20,623 nt of DNA from an uncultured Bacillota bacterium (GTDB taxonomy: Bacteria > Bacillota > Clostridia > Lachnospirales > Lachnospiraceae): contig CATWQE010000046.1 in assembly GCA_958352855.1 (NCBI GenBank), positions 1 to 20,623 of the forward strand. Direction: 5' to 3'. The translations under genes and the position numbers were made by a program. This document shows, piece by piece, positions 1 to 7,975 of this stretch. How positions within the stretch are numbered: the stretch's first letter is position 1; every line of letters starts with the position of its first letter. A model generated the notes under the pieces. It ran no database searches. It was not told the origin of the DNA and saw only the letters and a program-made list of their open reading frames with translations.

Positions 1-614
1 GCCATGGCTGCTGTACGAAATCCCAGTATCCTTAAAGCTGCCAGGCCTTCCCCTGGCCAGGAAAGGTTTTTTGGAACTTTTGTCCATGGTATCTGAAATA
101 CGGTTCCCATACTCACTCTGGCCGCCCTGCGATAGAGAGGGTCACTACAGCCTCTGGTAAGAAGCACTGCGTCCATATGAAGAGCTGCTGCAGAACGAAA
201 AATAGCCCCCACGTTCGTAGGGTTGACTACCTCTTCCAAAACCGCAATCCGCTTTGCTCCCCTGCAAATTTCTTCAATAGAAGGAAGAACAGGGCGACGC
301 ATAGCGCAGAGCATTCCTCTGGTAAGGGGAAATCCTGTAAGGTTAGACAAAAGCGAAAAAGACCCTGTATAAACAGGAATCTGTTCGCATCGTTCCAACA
401 CTTCCTTTGCTTCTCCTTCTATCTGCTTCTCCTCCACCAAAGCAGAAATCGGTACACATCCCGCATCCAGCGCCCGGGCAATCACCTTTGGACTTTCTGC
501 AATAAAAATCCCTTCTTTTGGCTCATAATATCTCAAAAGCTGAACCTCTGAAAGCCTGGCATAGCAATCTAATTGGGGTATTCCTAAATCCTGTATTCTT
601 ATGATATTTGGCAT
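1..614 (-). CDS. TrmH/SpoU-family RNA 2'-O-methyltransferase, 3' end cut by the window edge
   Basis: The reverse strand from an ATG at 614 is open for 204 codons up to the window start, so the C-terminus is missing. The visible protein begins MPNIIRIQDL and has the layout of the SPOUT class TrmH/SpoU methyltransferases: an N-terminal substrate-binding part (about residues 1-110), then the start of the catalytic domain with motif NPTNVGAIFRSA (motif 1), followed by DPLYRRAARVSMG. Members transfer a methyl group from S-adenosylmethionine to a ribose 2'-OH of rRNA or tRNA through a trefoil-knot fold; motifs 2 and 3, which hold the cofactor pocket, lie beyond the edge. The start is supported by AAGGAAGGA about 8 nt upstream. 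The gene is divergent from the URO-D gene. The exact RNA target cannot be told. Confidence 0.85.
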   Translation of the reverse strand, partial: MPNIIRIQDLGIPQLDCYARLSEVQLLRYYEPKEGIFIAESPKVIARALDAGCVPISALVEEKQIEGEAKEVLERCEQIPVYTGSFSLLSNLTGFPLTRGMLCAMRRPVLPSIEEICRGAKRIAVLEEVVNPTNVGAIFRSAAALHMDAVLLTRGCSDPLYRRAARVSMGTVFQIPWTKVPKNLSWPGEGLAALRILGFRTAAM

Positions 615-642
615 ATCAAATTCCTTCCTTTGTTTTTTTGTT

Positions 643-648
643 ATTATA
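643..648 (-). promoter_or_regulatory. Extended -10 promoter for the TrmH-family gene
   Basis: On the reverse strand TGGTATAAT (TATAAT at 648-643) gives a consensus -10 with a TG extension, about 29 nt before the ATG at 614. No good -35 is seen, as is common for extended -10 promoters. A 6-bp inverted repeat (ATTCTA/TAGAAT, about 666-685) lies just upstream and could be an operator, but it is AT-rich and may be chance. Confidence 0.5.
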
Positions 649-721
649 CCATACCCCTAAAATTCATTCTATTATTTTTTAGAATAATCAAAAAAAATTG
701 AATATTTCTGTTCATTTTCTA

Positions 722-750
722 TTTTGTTTATGCTCTTTTAGTGCTATAAT
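722..750 (+). promoter_or_regulatory. Promoter for the URO-D-family gene
   Basis: TGCTATAAT, with TATAAT at 745-750, is a consensus extended -10. The -35 region (TTTTGT at 722-727, 17-nt spacer) is weak. Transcription would begin near 757, giving a leader of about 29 nt that contains the AGGAGGG ribosome binding site and leaves no room for a riboswitch. Confidence 0.55.
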
Positions 751-785
751 ATTCTTATCAAACAACGTTAGGAGGGTGTGTTACT

Positions 786-1826
786 ATGTTGACAGCAAAG
801 CAAAACATGATTGAATGTATGAAAGGAAGCAAAGGCAATCCGGACCGGTACGTGAACCAGTATGAAGCAGTAAAACTGCTGTTTCATCCTTTTATGTTCG
901 CAAGTCCTTTACTTCAGGAGGGTATGGAAAATGTCAAAAATGCCTGGGGTGTTACAAACTCTTTCCCTAAAGGAGTTCCCGGTGCATTTCCTGTACATAC
1001 TCCGGATAAAATTGTGGTAAAAGACATTGAACACTGGAGAGATTATGTAAAAGCGCCATCCCTGGATTTCTCCCAGGAGCAATGGGATCAGTGCAAAGCC
1101 ATGTATGATGCAGTAGACGGAGAAAAAGCCTTTAAAGCAGCTTTTGTGGCTCCCGGACTTTTTGAACAAAGCCACCACCTCTGTGAATTGGTGAATGCTC
1201 TTACTTATTATATTGAATACGAAGATGAGATGCATGACCTGATTAAATATCTTACAGAATGGGAATTGAAGCTGGCAGAAGGCATCTGTTCCAATCTCCA
1301 TCCGGATATGCTTTTCCATCATGATGACTGGGGCAGCTACACCAGCACCTTTATCAGTGTTCCCATGTTTGAAGACTTCTTTATAGAGCCGTATAAAGAA
1401 ATTTATGGCTACTACAAGAGCCATGGGGTAGATTACATTGTTCATCACTCAGACAGCTATGCCGCTACTCTGGTTCCATCTATGATTGAAATGGGCATTG
1501 ATGTTTTCCAGGGATGTATGGAAACCAATAAGGTGGATGAACTGCTTCCGAAATATGGAGATCAGATTTCTTTCATGGGATGTATTGAAAATATTATCTG
1601 TGACAAAGAAGACTGGACAGACGAAAGTGTGGAAGCTTATGTCCGCCAGGTATGTGATAAATATGGCTATAAGAGCTTTATTCCCTGTATCTGCCAGGGT
1701 GGTCCAGGGTCTGTATATAAAGGTGTATATGCTTCTATCACCAATACCATTGATAAGATTAATAAGGAAAAATTCGGCATAAAGCGCCCTGAAGAACAGC
1801 GTGTACCTATTGATATTATGTTCTGA
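786..1826 (+). CDS. Uroporphyrinogen decarboxylase (URO-D)-family protein
   Basis: This 346-residue protein has the length and sequence character of the URO-D superfamily, a TIM-barrel family that includes haem-pathway HemE and zinc-dependent corrinoid/cobalamin methyltransferases (MtaA, MtbA and aryl O-demethylase types). It lacks the arginine-rich N-terminal signature expected of true HemE, and no haem genes are nearby. His220/His221, Cys244 (FQGCMETN) and Cys301/Cys303 (PCICQGGPGS) sit where methyltransferase members carry His/Cys zinc ligands, so a methyl-transfer role is plausible but inferred. The start is fixed by AGGAGGG 8 nt upstream. It stands alone between its own promoter and a terminator, with no corrinoid protein gene alongside. 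A cytoplasmic enzyme is expected; the substrate is unknown. Confidence 0.8.
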   Translation: MLTAKQNMIECMKGSKGNPDRYVNQYEAVKLLFHPFMFASPLLQEGMENVKNAWGVTNSFPKGVPGAFPVHTPDKIVVKDIEHWRDYVKAPSLDFSQEQWDQCKAMYDAVDGEKAFKAAFVAPGLFEQSHHLCELVNALTYYIEYEDEMHDLIKYLTEWELKLAEGICSNLHPDMLFHHDDWGSYTSTFISVPMFEDFFIEPYKEIYGYYKSHGVDYIVHHSDSYAATLVPSMIEMGIDVFQGCMETNKVDELLPKYGDQISFMGCIENIICDKEDWTDESVEAYVRQVCDKYGYKSFIPCICQGGPGSVYKGVYASITNTIDKINKEKFGIKRPEEQRVPIDIMF

Positions 1827-1844
1827 TTTTTCTTTATCATATAA

Positions 1845-1908
1845 AAAAATAGTTCTATATTTCTTGTTGTTTCTACACTCTCAACCTCTGAAATATAGAA
1901 CTATTTTT
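1845..1908. terminator. Bidirectional terminator between convergent genes
   Basis: A perfect 18-bp inverted repeat (1845-1862 and 1891-1908, core ATAGTTCTATATTT) encloses a 28-nt loop. Each arm ends in a run of five or more T in its own direction of transcription, so it can stop both the URO-D gene and the convergent gene at 1911. The stem is AT-rich and the loop unusually long for a terminator. Confidence 0.7.
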
Positions 1909-1910
1909 AA

Positions 1911-2468
1911 TTATTTTTTCTCTTTTTTGCGATAGGTTTCCATATCCATAAGCTGTGCATGGATACATTTTTCCATTAACAGATTCAGGTTTTCCTGGGA
2001 ATACCGTACTGTAAAAAGACAGTTTTTCTGTGCATCCAGGACATTTATGTAATTGCCAAATTTTCTGTGATACCATGGGCCAAGATTTGGGCGTGGCGTT
2101 ACAAAAGGCTCTGCCTCTCCTGTCAAAATATAGGCGGCTTCGTCATAGGAAATCCTTTTTTTCTGTTTTAGCTGTCCATAAAATCCATGGCGCAACACCT
2201 CTTCTTTTTTTAATATAACCCAGTAAGCCTTCACCAATCTGTGTGAAATCCATAAAACTCCCGGAAATATAAGCACCCAGCCCAGGACAAAAAAGAAAAT
2301 TGCGGTTGTTCTGTCTGTTGCCATGGGTATCAGAACCGCAAAAATAATAGCCATAAGCACTGCATTTATGGACCAGCAAACGAGAAAAATTTTTTCTGCC
2401 AGCATGCTGGTTTTCCAAAATGCTGCCAGGGATTGTTTTTCATAAAATAGATACTGTTTTTCCTGCAT
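1911..2468 (-). CDS. Two-helix membrane protein of unknown function
   Basis: The protein (185 residues from the ATG at 2468) is not recognised as a named family. It has a short polar N-terminus, two hydrophobic helices (about residues 24-48 and 54-80, separated by a short polar turn) and a cytoplasmic-looking C-terminal half that is mixed basic and acidic. This two-helix-plus-soluble-tail layout recalls YcxB-like or bacterial PH-like membrane proteins, but no diagnostic motif was found. I prefer 2468 because GGGAG lies 8 nt upstream; in-frame ATGs at 2483 and 2492 have poorer sites. It is divergent from the response-regulator operon, with about 135 bp between them, and could be co-regulated. 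No function is assigned. Confidence 0.6.
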   Translation of the reverse strand: MQEKQYLFYEKQSLAAFWKTSMLAEKIFLVCWSINAVLMAIIFAVLIPMATDRTTAIFFFVLGWVLIFPGVLWISHRLVKAYWVILKKEEVLRHGFYGQLKQKKRISYDEAAYILTGEAEPFVTPRPNLGPWYHRKFGNYINVLDAQKNCLFTVRYSQENLNLLMEKCIHAQLMDMETYRKKEKK

Positions 2469-2539
2469 GTTGATTACTCCCATCCTGAACATTTCATTCT
2501 TTTATTAGCACTGTACTATTTTACCTTATTTTTTTCTTC

Positions 2540-2568
2540 TTGTATAGGAAAATTATTCGGGGTATAAT
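2540..2568 (+). promoter_or_regulatory. Sigma-A type promoter of the RR-ABC-HK operon
   Basis: TTGTAT (2540-2545), a 17-nt spacer and TATAAT (2563-2568) form a near-consensus housekeeping promoter. Transcription would start near 2575, about 29 nt before the response-regulator ATG at 2604, which has GAGGAG as its binding site. Confidence 0.7.
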
Positions 2569-2603
2569 GACCCTGTTTAGAAAAATACGAGGAGCAGCCA
2601 AAA

Positions 2604-3266
2604 ATGAAACATATTTTAATTGTAGACGATGATATTCATATTAATAACATGCTGGACGAAGTTCTATCACAGGAAGGCTATTATGTTTCTCATGCATACT
2701 CCGGCACAGAAGCCCTTTTATTTCTCTCAGGCAAAAGACCAGATTTAATTCTTCTGGATTTAATGCTGCCAGGACTATCCGGCGAAGAATTACTGCCAAA
2801 AATAAAAGAATTACCTGTTATCATTATGAGCGCCAAAGCATCTGTTGAGGACAAGGTCTCTCTCTTACTTGGCGGAGCTGCAGACTATATCACAAAACCC
2901 TTTCATACAAAAGAACTGCTGGCAAGAATCACAGTCGCTCTGCGCATAGCTCCCACCTCAGCGATAGCTACGCTCACCTTCTCAGATATTGAACTTAACA
3001 CTGCTTCCTGCGAAGTTTCTGTAGCAAATCATCCGGTCAAACTGACCAGGACTGAATATGCGCTTTTAAAATTATTGATGCAGCATCCAACGCAAGTGAT
3101 GGTAAAATCCCTTCTTTTAGAAGGAATCAGCGAAGATACTCCTGACTGCACAGAAAGTTCTCTGAAAATGCATATGAGCAATTTAAGGAAAAAGCTTCGT
3201 GAAATAAATGGAAAAGATTACATTGAAGCTGTATGGGGAATTGGTTTTAAAATGAAAGAAGAATAA
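2604..3266 (+). CDS. OmpR/PhoB-family response regulator
   Basis: This is a 220-residue two-domain regulator of normal length. The receiver domain (about 1-112) shows the acidic pocket VDDD (residues 7-10), the phospho-acceptor Asp52 in LLDLMLPG, Ser76 in the switch position and Lys98 in ITKPF. The C-terminal winged helix (about 122-218) ends with the usual VWGIGFKM wing. It is expected to be phosphorylated by the sensor kinase encoded at 5112 and to control the ABC transporter genes that lie between them. It is the first gene of the cluster, directly behind a strong promoter. The order regulator, ATPase, permease, kinase is typical of antimicrobial-peptide sensing and resistance modules in Firmicutes; the actual signal is not visible. 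Confidence 0.9.
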   Translation: MKHILIVDDDIHINNMLDEVLSQEGYYVSHAYSGTEALLFLSGKRPDLILLDLMLPGLSGEELLPKIKELPVIIMSAKASVEDKVSLLLGGAADYITKPFHTKELLARITVALRIAPTSAIATLTFSDIELNTASCEVSVANHPVKLTRTEYALLKLLMQHPTQVMVKSLLLEGISEDTPDCTESSLKMHMSNLRKKLREINGKDYIEAVWGIGFKMKEE

Positions 3267-3307
3267 ATCTTTACGATTTCTTTACTGTTTTCTTTGCCGT
3301 TTTTTTA

Positions 3308-3341
3308 TTATTTCTGTTTATCATGAAAACATCAGAAATAA
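3308..3341 (+). promoter_or_regulatory. Inverted repeat upstream of the ABC transporter genes
   Basis: TTATTTCTG (3308-3316) and CAGAAATAA (3333-3341) form a perfect 9-bp inverted repeat with a 16-nt gap, ending just before the AGGAGG site of the ABC ATPase. It lies in the only sizeable gap of the operon (3267-3357). It could be an operator for the preceding response regulator or a hairpin affecting translation; the AT-rich composition makes chance possible. Confidence 0.35.
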
Positions 3342-3357
3342 GGAGGCCAGATTTTCT

Positions 3358-4272
3358 ATGGACTATGTTCTAAAAACCAATGCGCTATGCAAAACTTATA
3401 AGAATTATCCTGCATTAAATGAATGTTCTATGAATGTTCCAAAAGGCTCTATCTATGGATTTATAGGAAAAAACGGAGCCGGTAAAACTACCCTGATTCG
3501 TCTGATTTGCGGTCTGCAAAAACCCACTTCCGGCGAATATGAACTGTATGGCAAAAGAAATACAGACAAAGATATTTTACAATCCCGCAGAAGGATGGGC
3601 GCAGTTGTAGAGACCCCTTCTATTTATCTGGATATGACTGCCAGAGACAATCTGAAGACCCAATACCGCGTTCTTGGTCTGCCATCCTTTGAGGGCTTAG
3701 AAGAACTCTTAAAGCTGGTTGGGCTGGAAGATACGCAGAAAAAGAAAGTAAAAAATTTCTCCCTTGGTATGCGACAGCGTTTAGGCATTGCCATTGCATT
3801 AGTGGGCGATCCGGACTTCTTAGTGTTGGATGAACCTATCAATGGTCTTGATCCACAGGGAATTATAGAAATGAGAGAATTAATTTTAAAGCTGAACCAG
3901 GAGCATCAGATTACGGTTTTAATTTCCAGCCATATCCTGGATGAGTTGTCCCGACTGGCAACCCATTATGGTTTTATCCACAAAGGGCGAATGGTAAAAG
4001 AGCTTACTGCAAAGGAATTAGAATCGTCTTGCCGGAAATGTGTTCGTGTTGAAGTAACAAATATCCAGGCTCTGTCGCGAATTTTAGACGAAAAAGGTCT
4101 GGAATATCACATTGTTTCTGATGGAATTGCCGATATTTTTGCCCAAATTCATGTTTCTGATTGTGTGATGGCCCTGTCAAAGGAGAATTGCCAGGTTCTT
4201 ACCATGACAGAACGAGAGGAAAGTTTGGAAAGCTATTATGTGAATCTGGTAGGAGGTAGGGATTATGAATAA
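3358..4272 (+). CDS. ABC transporter ATP-binding protein, BcrA/lantibiotic-immunity type
   Basis: The 304-residue protein has an N-terminal ATPase domain with Walker A GKNGAGKTT (about 37-45), an ABC signature in the variant form FSLGMRQR (134-141), Walker B FLVLDEP (154-160) and the H-loop His192. The SLGMRQR signature and the roughly 90-residue C-terminal extension fit the CcmA/BcrA group that exports or clears peptide antibiotics such as bacitracin or lantibiotics. It pairs with the permease that starts 8 bp before its stop codon (overlap 4265-4272), so the two are translationally coupled. AGGAGG precedes the ATG. The substrate is inferred from family and context only. Confidence 0.88.
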   Translation: MDYVLKTNALCKTYKNYPALNECSMNVPKGSIYGFIGKNGAGKTTLIRLICGLQKPTSGEYELYGKRNTDKDILQSRRRMGAVVETPSIYLDMTARDNLKTQYRVLGLPSFEGLEELLKLVGLEDTQKKKVKNFSLGMRQRLGIAIALVGDPDFLVLDEPINGLDPQGIIEMRELILKLNQEHQITVLISSHILDELSRLATHYGFIHKGRMVKELTAKELESSCRKCVRVEVTNIQALSRILDEKGLEYHIVSDGIADIFAQIHVSDCVMALSKENCQVLTMTEREESLESYYVNLVGGRDYE

Positions 4273-5098
4273 ACTTCTGACTGCAAATTTTTTCCGTATG
4301 TTTAAAAGTAAACTCTTTTGGGCCGGTATACTATTTATGGCTGCTGTTGGAATTGGGTTTCCTCTTGTAAATTATAATGCTATGATAAAAAACGATTATC
4401 CCTTATACCTGGACAGTACTTTTTTCATGGGAGCTGCATTTATTGGCGTTATCCTTTCTATTTTTTGCAGTCTCTTTCTTGGTACAGAATATAGTGACGG
4501 AACGATTCGCAATAAAATAATTGCCGGTCAAAAAAGAACGGTGATTTATCTTGCTAATTTATTGACCTGCATCTTAGCCGGTATTTTGATGTGCGGCGTT
4601 TGTCTGGTTGTCGGCCTTTGTGTAGGACTTCCGCTGCTTGGCTCTTTTCAGAATGAATGGAATGTTCTTCTCCCATTTATTCTTTGCATATTTTTCTTGT
4701 CCATGGCGTTTTCTTCCCTGTTTACTTTCATTGCCATGACCTGCAAAAGCAAAGCATCTTCCGCCGTTATCTGCATTTTAACTGCTTTTATACTAATTTT
4801 TGCAGCCACTTATATTCAGGCACAATTAAGTGAACCGGAAATATATGATAGCTATATTTATATGGATGAAACCGGAAATATCGTGACAGAGGAAGCAGAA
4901 CCAAATCCTAATTATATCCGCGGAACCAAACGGGAAATCTACAAATTTCTGAACGATTTTCTCCCCGGTGGACAATCCTTTCAAATTGCTCAGATGTCCA
5001 CAAAACATCCATATTTATTATTATTGTATTCGGGAATCCTGATTACAGCAACTACCGGAACAGGCATTCTGATTTTCCGGCAAAAAGATTTAAACTAA
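4265..5098 (+). CDS. ABC-2 type transporter permease
   Basis: This 277-residue integral membrane protein has about six hydrophobic helices (near residues 17-37, 53-75, 92-122, 134-158, 167-188 and 252-272). A polar stretch of about 50 residues between helices five and six is probably extracellular. This matches the permeases that work with BcrA-like ATPases, where two copies each of ATPase and permease form the transporter. Its start overlaps the ATPase gene by 8 bp, and the sensor kinase follows after 13 bp, so the three genes are one transcript. A role in immunity to, or export of, a cell-wall-active peptide is inferred from the operon; no residue shows the substrate. Confidence 0.8.
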   Translation: MNKLLTANFFRMFKSKLFWAGILFMAAVGIGFPLVNYNAMIKNDYPLYLDSTFFMGAAFIGVILSIFCSLFLGTEYSDGTIRNKIIAGQKRTVIYLANLLTCILAGILMCGVCLVVGLCVGLPLLGSFQNEWNVLLPFILCIFFLSMAFSSLFTFIAMTCKSKASSAVICILTAFILIFAATYIQAQLSEPEIYDSYIYMDETGNIVTEEAEPNPNYIRGTKREIYKFLNDFLPGGQSFQIAQMSTKHPYLLLLYSGILITATTGTGILIFRQKDLN

Positions 5099-5111
5099 AG
5101 GAGACTATATC

Positions 5112-5975
5112 ATGCTATGGTTATGCATTATTTTCATGTTGCTCATAAAAATTCATTTGTTACAAAAATCTGCAAGGGAAATTGAAAGAGCTTTTTCAGA
5201 AAAACTCATAACCCATAGCAATACTCTGATTGATATCTCAAGTAATGATAAGTATATGCGTCGCCTGGCAAACACCGTAAACAATCAGTTGCGGATACTT
5301 CGCAGAGAACGTCAAAAATTCCAGCAAGGTGATTTGGAACTGAAAAACGCAGTCACAAATATTTCCCATGATTTGCGAACCCCTTTAACTGCCATATGCG
5401 GATACTTAGATTTACTTGAGAAAGAAGAAAAAACAGAGGCAGCCAGCCGCTATATTCACATTATCAGAAACCGTACAGAGCTGCTTAGCCAATTAACCGG
5501 AGAGCTCTTTCGTTACTCTGTAATTTTAACATCTGAGGAACCCCTGAAAACAGAGCCCGTAGTTCTCAACCATTTACTGGAAGAAAGTATCGGCTCCTTT
5601 TATACTGTACTAAAAGCAAGTAATATCACACCCTATATTACGATGCCGGACGAAAAAATCATTCGCTGTCTGGATTCTGCTGCATTGGCAAGAGTTTTTT
5701 CCAATCTGTTAAACAATGCAGTCAAATACAGTGAAGGAAATCTGTATATCACTTTAACGAAAACGGGGGAAATCTACTTTAAAAACCCTACTACAAAACT
5801 CACAGAAACCCAGGTGGGAAAATTATTTGACCGATTCTATACTGTAAGCGATGCAAGAAATTCCACTGGATTAGGACTGTCCATTGCTAAAAATCTGGTA
5901 GAAAAAATGGGCGGAAAAATTTCCGCCAGCTACAGGCAAAATGTACTTTCTATTTGTATTTCCTTTGGAGAATAG
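5112..5975 (+). CDS. Sensor histidine kinase with minimal N-terminus
   Basis: The 287-residue kinase has one hydrophobic segment (residues 1-17) and no extracellular sensor or clear HAMP domain. The H-box is NISHDLRTPL with phospho-acceptor His86. The N-box FSNLLNNAVK lies at 196-205, the G-box GLGLS at 253-257, and the F-box-like LFDRFY at 238-243. Kinases this stripped down usually do not sense ligand alone but respond through a partner ABC transporter, which fits the two transporter genes just upstream. The partner regulator is at 2604. AAGGAGA precedes the ATG. The stop codon lies 7 bp from that of the convergent ydbT, so the 3' ends abut. The last 30 nt (5947-5976) recur exactly at 14256-14285. 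Confidence 0.88.
   Translation: MLWLCIIFMLLIKIHLLQKSAREIERAFSEKLITHSNTLIDISSNDKYMRRLANTVNNQLRILRRERQKFQQGDLELKNAVTNISHDLRTPLTAICGYLDLLEKEEKTEAASRYIHIIRNRTELLSQLTGELFRYSVILTSEEPLKTEPVVLNHLLEESIGSFYTVLKASNITPYITMPDEKIIRCLDSAALARVFSNLLNNAVKYSEGNLYITLTKTGEIYFKNPTTKLTETQVGKLFDRFYTVSDARNSTGLGLSIAKNLVEKMGGKISASYRQNVLSICISFGE
5910..5927 (-). terminator. Leftward terminator embedded in the kinase gene
   Basis: GGCGGAAA (5910-5917) and TTTCCGCC (5920-5927) form a perfect 8-bp GC-rich stem. On the reverse strand it is followed by CATTTTTTC, a run of six T. This is a good intrinsic terminator for transcripts arriving from ydbT (stop 5983) although it lies inside the 3' coding end of the convergent kinase gene. 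Confidence 0.6.
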
Positions 5976-5982
5976 AAATTCT

Positions 5983-7470
5983 TTACCGTACTTCTGTAGT
6001 TTGTATGATTCTCTCCTTGATAACTTCTCCATCCTTTTCCGGAAAATAAGGAAGATTCTGAATCCGATTCCTTGCAGAAGCCAGAAGATGGATTTCTCCT
6101 TTTTGCAGTCTGACCAGTTTTGCCGGAAAGTTCTGTTTTAGCTCCACATATTGGATTTTTCTATAGGGAAGAAAGCAATAGGTTTTTCTAAAATATCCTT
6201 GTACCAAAATCAGCTCTTCTTTCCCCAACCTGCTTCCCGCAGTATGATAATGAGCAATCACTAAAAGCAACGCCCAGACACTTACAAGAACCACTCCAGC
6301 CAACATCCATTTGCTATACTTTGGCATATAAATAGCTCCTGCGACTGTTGCAAAAACTGCAAAAAGAAGATAAAGAAAAACAGGCCACAACCAGGCAATC
6401 CAGGTCTCTTTGGGCTGTTTTTCATATTCCATTTGCACCGTATGCTCAAACTCCGGAAGAAGTTGTTTCAATCTTACCTTCACTGACTCTTTTTTACAAT
6501 AGGGAAAGAGAAATGCTTCTGCTTCCGCCGCATCGTCTCCCATACCAATATTAATGATTTCTGCCATATATTTTCCTGTGATTCTGGCAGCAAAAGACTG
6601 GCGAAAAATCACCCCGTTAATTTTCTCAATGGGAATAGTATAGTCCACTTTCTTTAAAAGGCCATAACAAATATGCAATTTATCTTCTTTTCTTGCAATT
6701 TTAAACCCATAATACCGGATAAACCCTTTGACAATATCCCAGATTGCGGAAATACACATGCCGGCAGCCATCATGACGCTCAAAAGTATACCAATCAGGC
6801 TTTCTCCTGCGCTGATTTTGCTGGCTGCAGCCATAAAGATTCCCACTACTCCCACAAAGCTTCCCAGCGCAACGAATACAGAAAAAATGTTAATTGACAA
6901 AAATCCATGCATAACCATATCCTTTGTCTGCGCTTCTAAATCCCAAACCATAGCCTCTTGTGTTTCTGCTGATTCTTCCTCACCTTTACACTGACGCATC
7001 AGCTTCATGATATAGCTTTTTAATTGTTCCGCATCTGTCTTTTTCAGCACAATCTTCACATCCGTCTGGTCTGCAGTGGACATACTGTTAGTGTCCAGCT
7101 TCACCTTACAGGTTCCCAGAACCATTTCAAAAAGGTTCTGTTCTGTATTAACATTGGAAATATTTTTAATACCGATAGTATTTTTCTTCTTATGAAGCGT
7201 GTTTTTCTCAATCACAATGCTGTTGTCGCAGATAGAAATATAAGTTTTCGACCAGAGAAGCAGTTGATATATACACGCTAAAACAAGAATTCCAAATAAA
7301 ACAGCGCCGACTATCAAAGCTGTCATATTGATTTCTTCTGAAGTTCCATTTTCAAAAAACTCCACTACATCATCTACATTCGTCAGCAACAGTACAAAAA
7401 CAACCCAGGAAGCTGCTCCCAACTGTTCCAACACAACAGAAATATGATTGCGGAATCTAATCTTCTTCAT
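5983..7470 (-). CDS. ydbT: YdbT-like membrane protein with bacterial PH (bPH2) domains
   Basis: The protein has 495 residues, almost the length of B. subtilis YdbT, and the same layout: pairs of hydrophobic helices (near 15-33, 49-71, about 190-240, about 360-405) alternating with soluble bPH2 domains. Each soluble block has the family's beta-rich pattern, for example ISICDNSIVIEKNTLHKKKN after the second helix and a similar block near the C-terminus. It starts inside the end of ydbS (14-bp overlap), and AGAGGAAAG precedes the ATG. YdbS and YdbT form a membrane pair which in Bacillus has been linked to resistance against an antimicrobial peptide (amylocyclicin); the molecular mechanism is not known. 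It sits beside a peptide-resistance-type operon, which fits an envelope role. Confidence 0.8.
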   Translation of the reverse strand: MKKIRFRNHISVVLEQLGAASWVVFVLLLTNVDDVVEFFENGTSEEINMTALIVGAVLFGILVLACIYQLLLWSKTYISICDNSIVIEKNTLHKKKNTIGIKNISNVNTEQNLFEMVLGTCKVKLDTNSMSTADQTDVKIVLKKTDAEQLKSYIMKLMRQCKGEEESAETQEAMVWDLEAQTKDMVMHGFLSINIFSVFVALGSFVGVVGIFMAAASKISAGESLIGILLSVMMAAGMCISAIWDIVKGFIRYYGFKIARKEDKLHICYGLLKKVDYTIPIEKINGVIFRQSFAARITGKYMAEIINIGMGDDAAEAEAFLFPYCKKESVKVRLKQLLPEFEHTVQMEYEKQPKETWIAWLWPVFLYLLFAVFATVAGAIYMPKYSKWMLAGVVLVSVWALLLVIAHYHTAGSRLGKEELILVQGYFRKTYCFLPYRKIQYVELKQNFPAKLVRLQKGEIHLLASARNRIQNLPYFPEKDGEVIKERIIQTTEVR

Positions 7471-7945
7471 CTTCTTTCCTCTGCTCTTTCACAATTTCAT
7501 TAATACGCTTTCTGAGATTCTCAGCAATCTGTTCTGCTTTTTCCTCCTCCAGAAAACGAAGGGTCACATCTCCCCCTGCTGTTGTAACCTTTACTTTTGC
7601 AACATGAAACAACTGGTCAATCGGGCCTTTGGATGTCTCCAACTTATGCAATCTCTCAATGGGAACAATGTTTCTCTTTACAAACAGATAACCTTCCCGT
7701 ATATCAATGCATTCCTCATTAATGCTGTAACGATATCGGTTGTAGCGAAAATAAGGCTCTATAAGCATAGCTCCAACGGTATACGCAGCCAATATCAGAG
7801 AAATAATTTTTCCCATTTCAATCTCTTTTGGAATCAGCCAAAAATAATTTACAGCCCCGATTATCACAAGAAAAATAATATCTCCCAGGATTTCTGCTGT
7901 GTACATACATCTCAAAGCCTGTTTTGAAAGTTTCTCATATGTCAT
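7457..7945 (-). CDS. ydbS: YdbS-like bPH2-domain membrane protein
   Basis: This 162-residue protein matches YdbS (about 160 residues) in length, architecture and neighbour. Two hydrophobic helices (about residues 17-38 and 45-66) precede one bPH2 domain with the pattern YSINEECIDIREGYLFVKRN, then IVPIERLHKLETSKGPIDQL, which is characteristic of the family. The C-terminus is highly charged (KEQRKEDEED) and its coding end overlaps the start of ydbT by 14 bp. AAGGAGA lies 6 nt before the ATG. The gene begins 30 bp after the ATPase/PD-(D/E)XK gene with no promoter or terminator visible between, so the three are probably co-transcribed. Confidence 0.82.
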   Translation of the reverse strand: MTYEKLSKQALRCMYTAEILGDIIFLVIIGAVNYFWLIPKEIEMGKIISLILAAYTVGAMLIEPYFRYNRYRYSINEECIDIREGYLFVKRNIVPIERLHKLETSKGPIDQLFHVAKVKVTTAGGDVTLRFLEEEKAEQIAENLRKRINEIVKEQRKEDEED

Positions 7946-7975
7946 GTTGTTTCTCCTTACGCAAATGCAGATATA

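Noticed and set aside
177..551. Open frame of 124 codons on the plus strand
   Set aside because: It is antisense to the TrmH-family methyltransferase, whose motifs are clear on the reverse strand.
909..1448. Open frame of 179 codons antisense to the URO-D-family gene
   Set aside because: No binding site, no recognisable domain, and fully covered by a well-supported gene on the other strand.
1863..1890. Possible miniature element in the long loop of the 1845-1908 inverted repeat
   Set aside because: No flanking target duplication is visible and a bidirectional terminator explains the position between convergent genes.
3267..3357. Possible riboswitch or attenuator before the ABC transporter genes
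   Set aside because: The gap is too short and AT-rich for a known riboswitch; only a simple inverted repeat is present.
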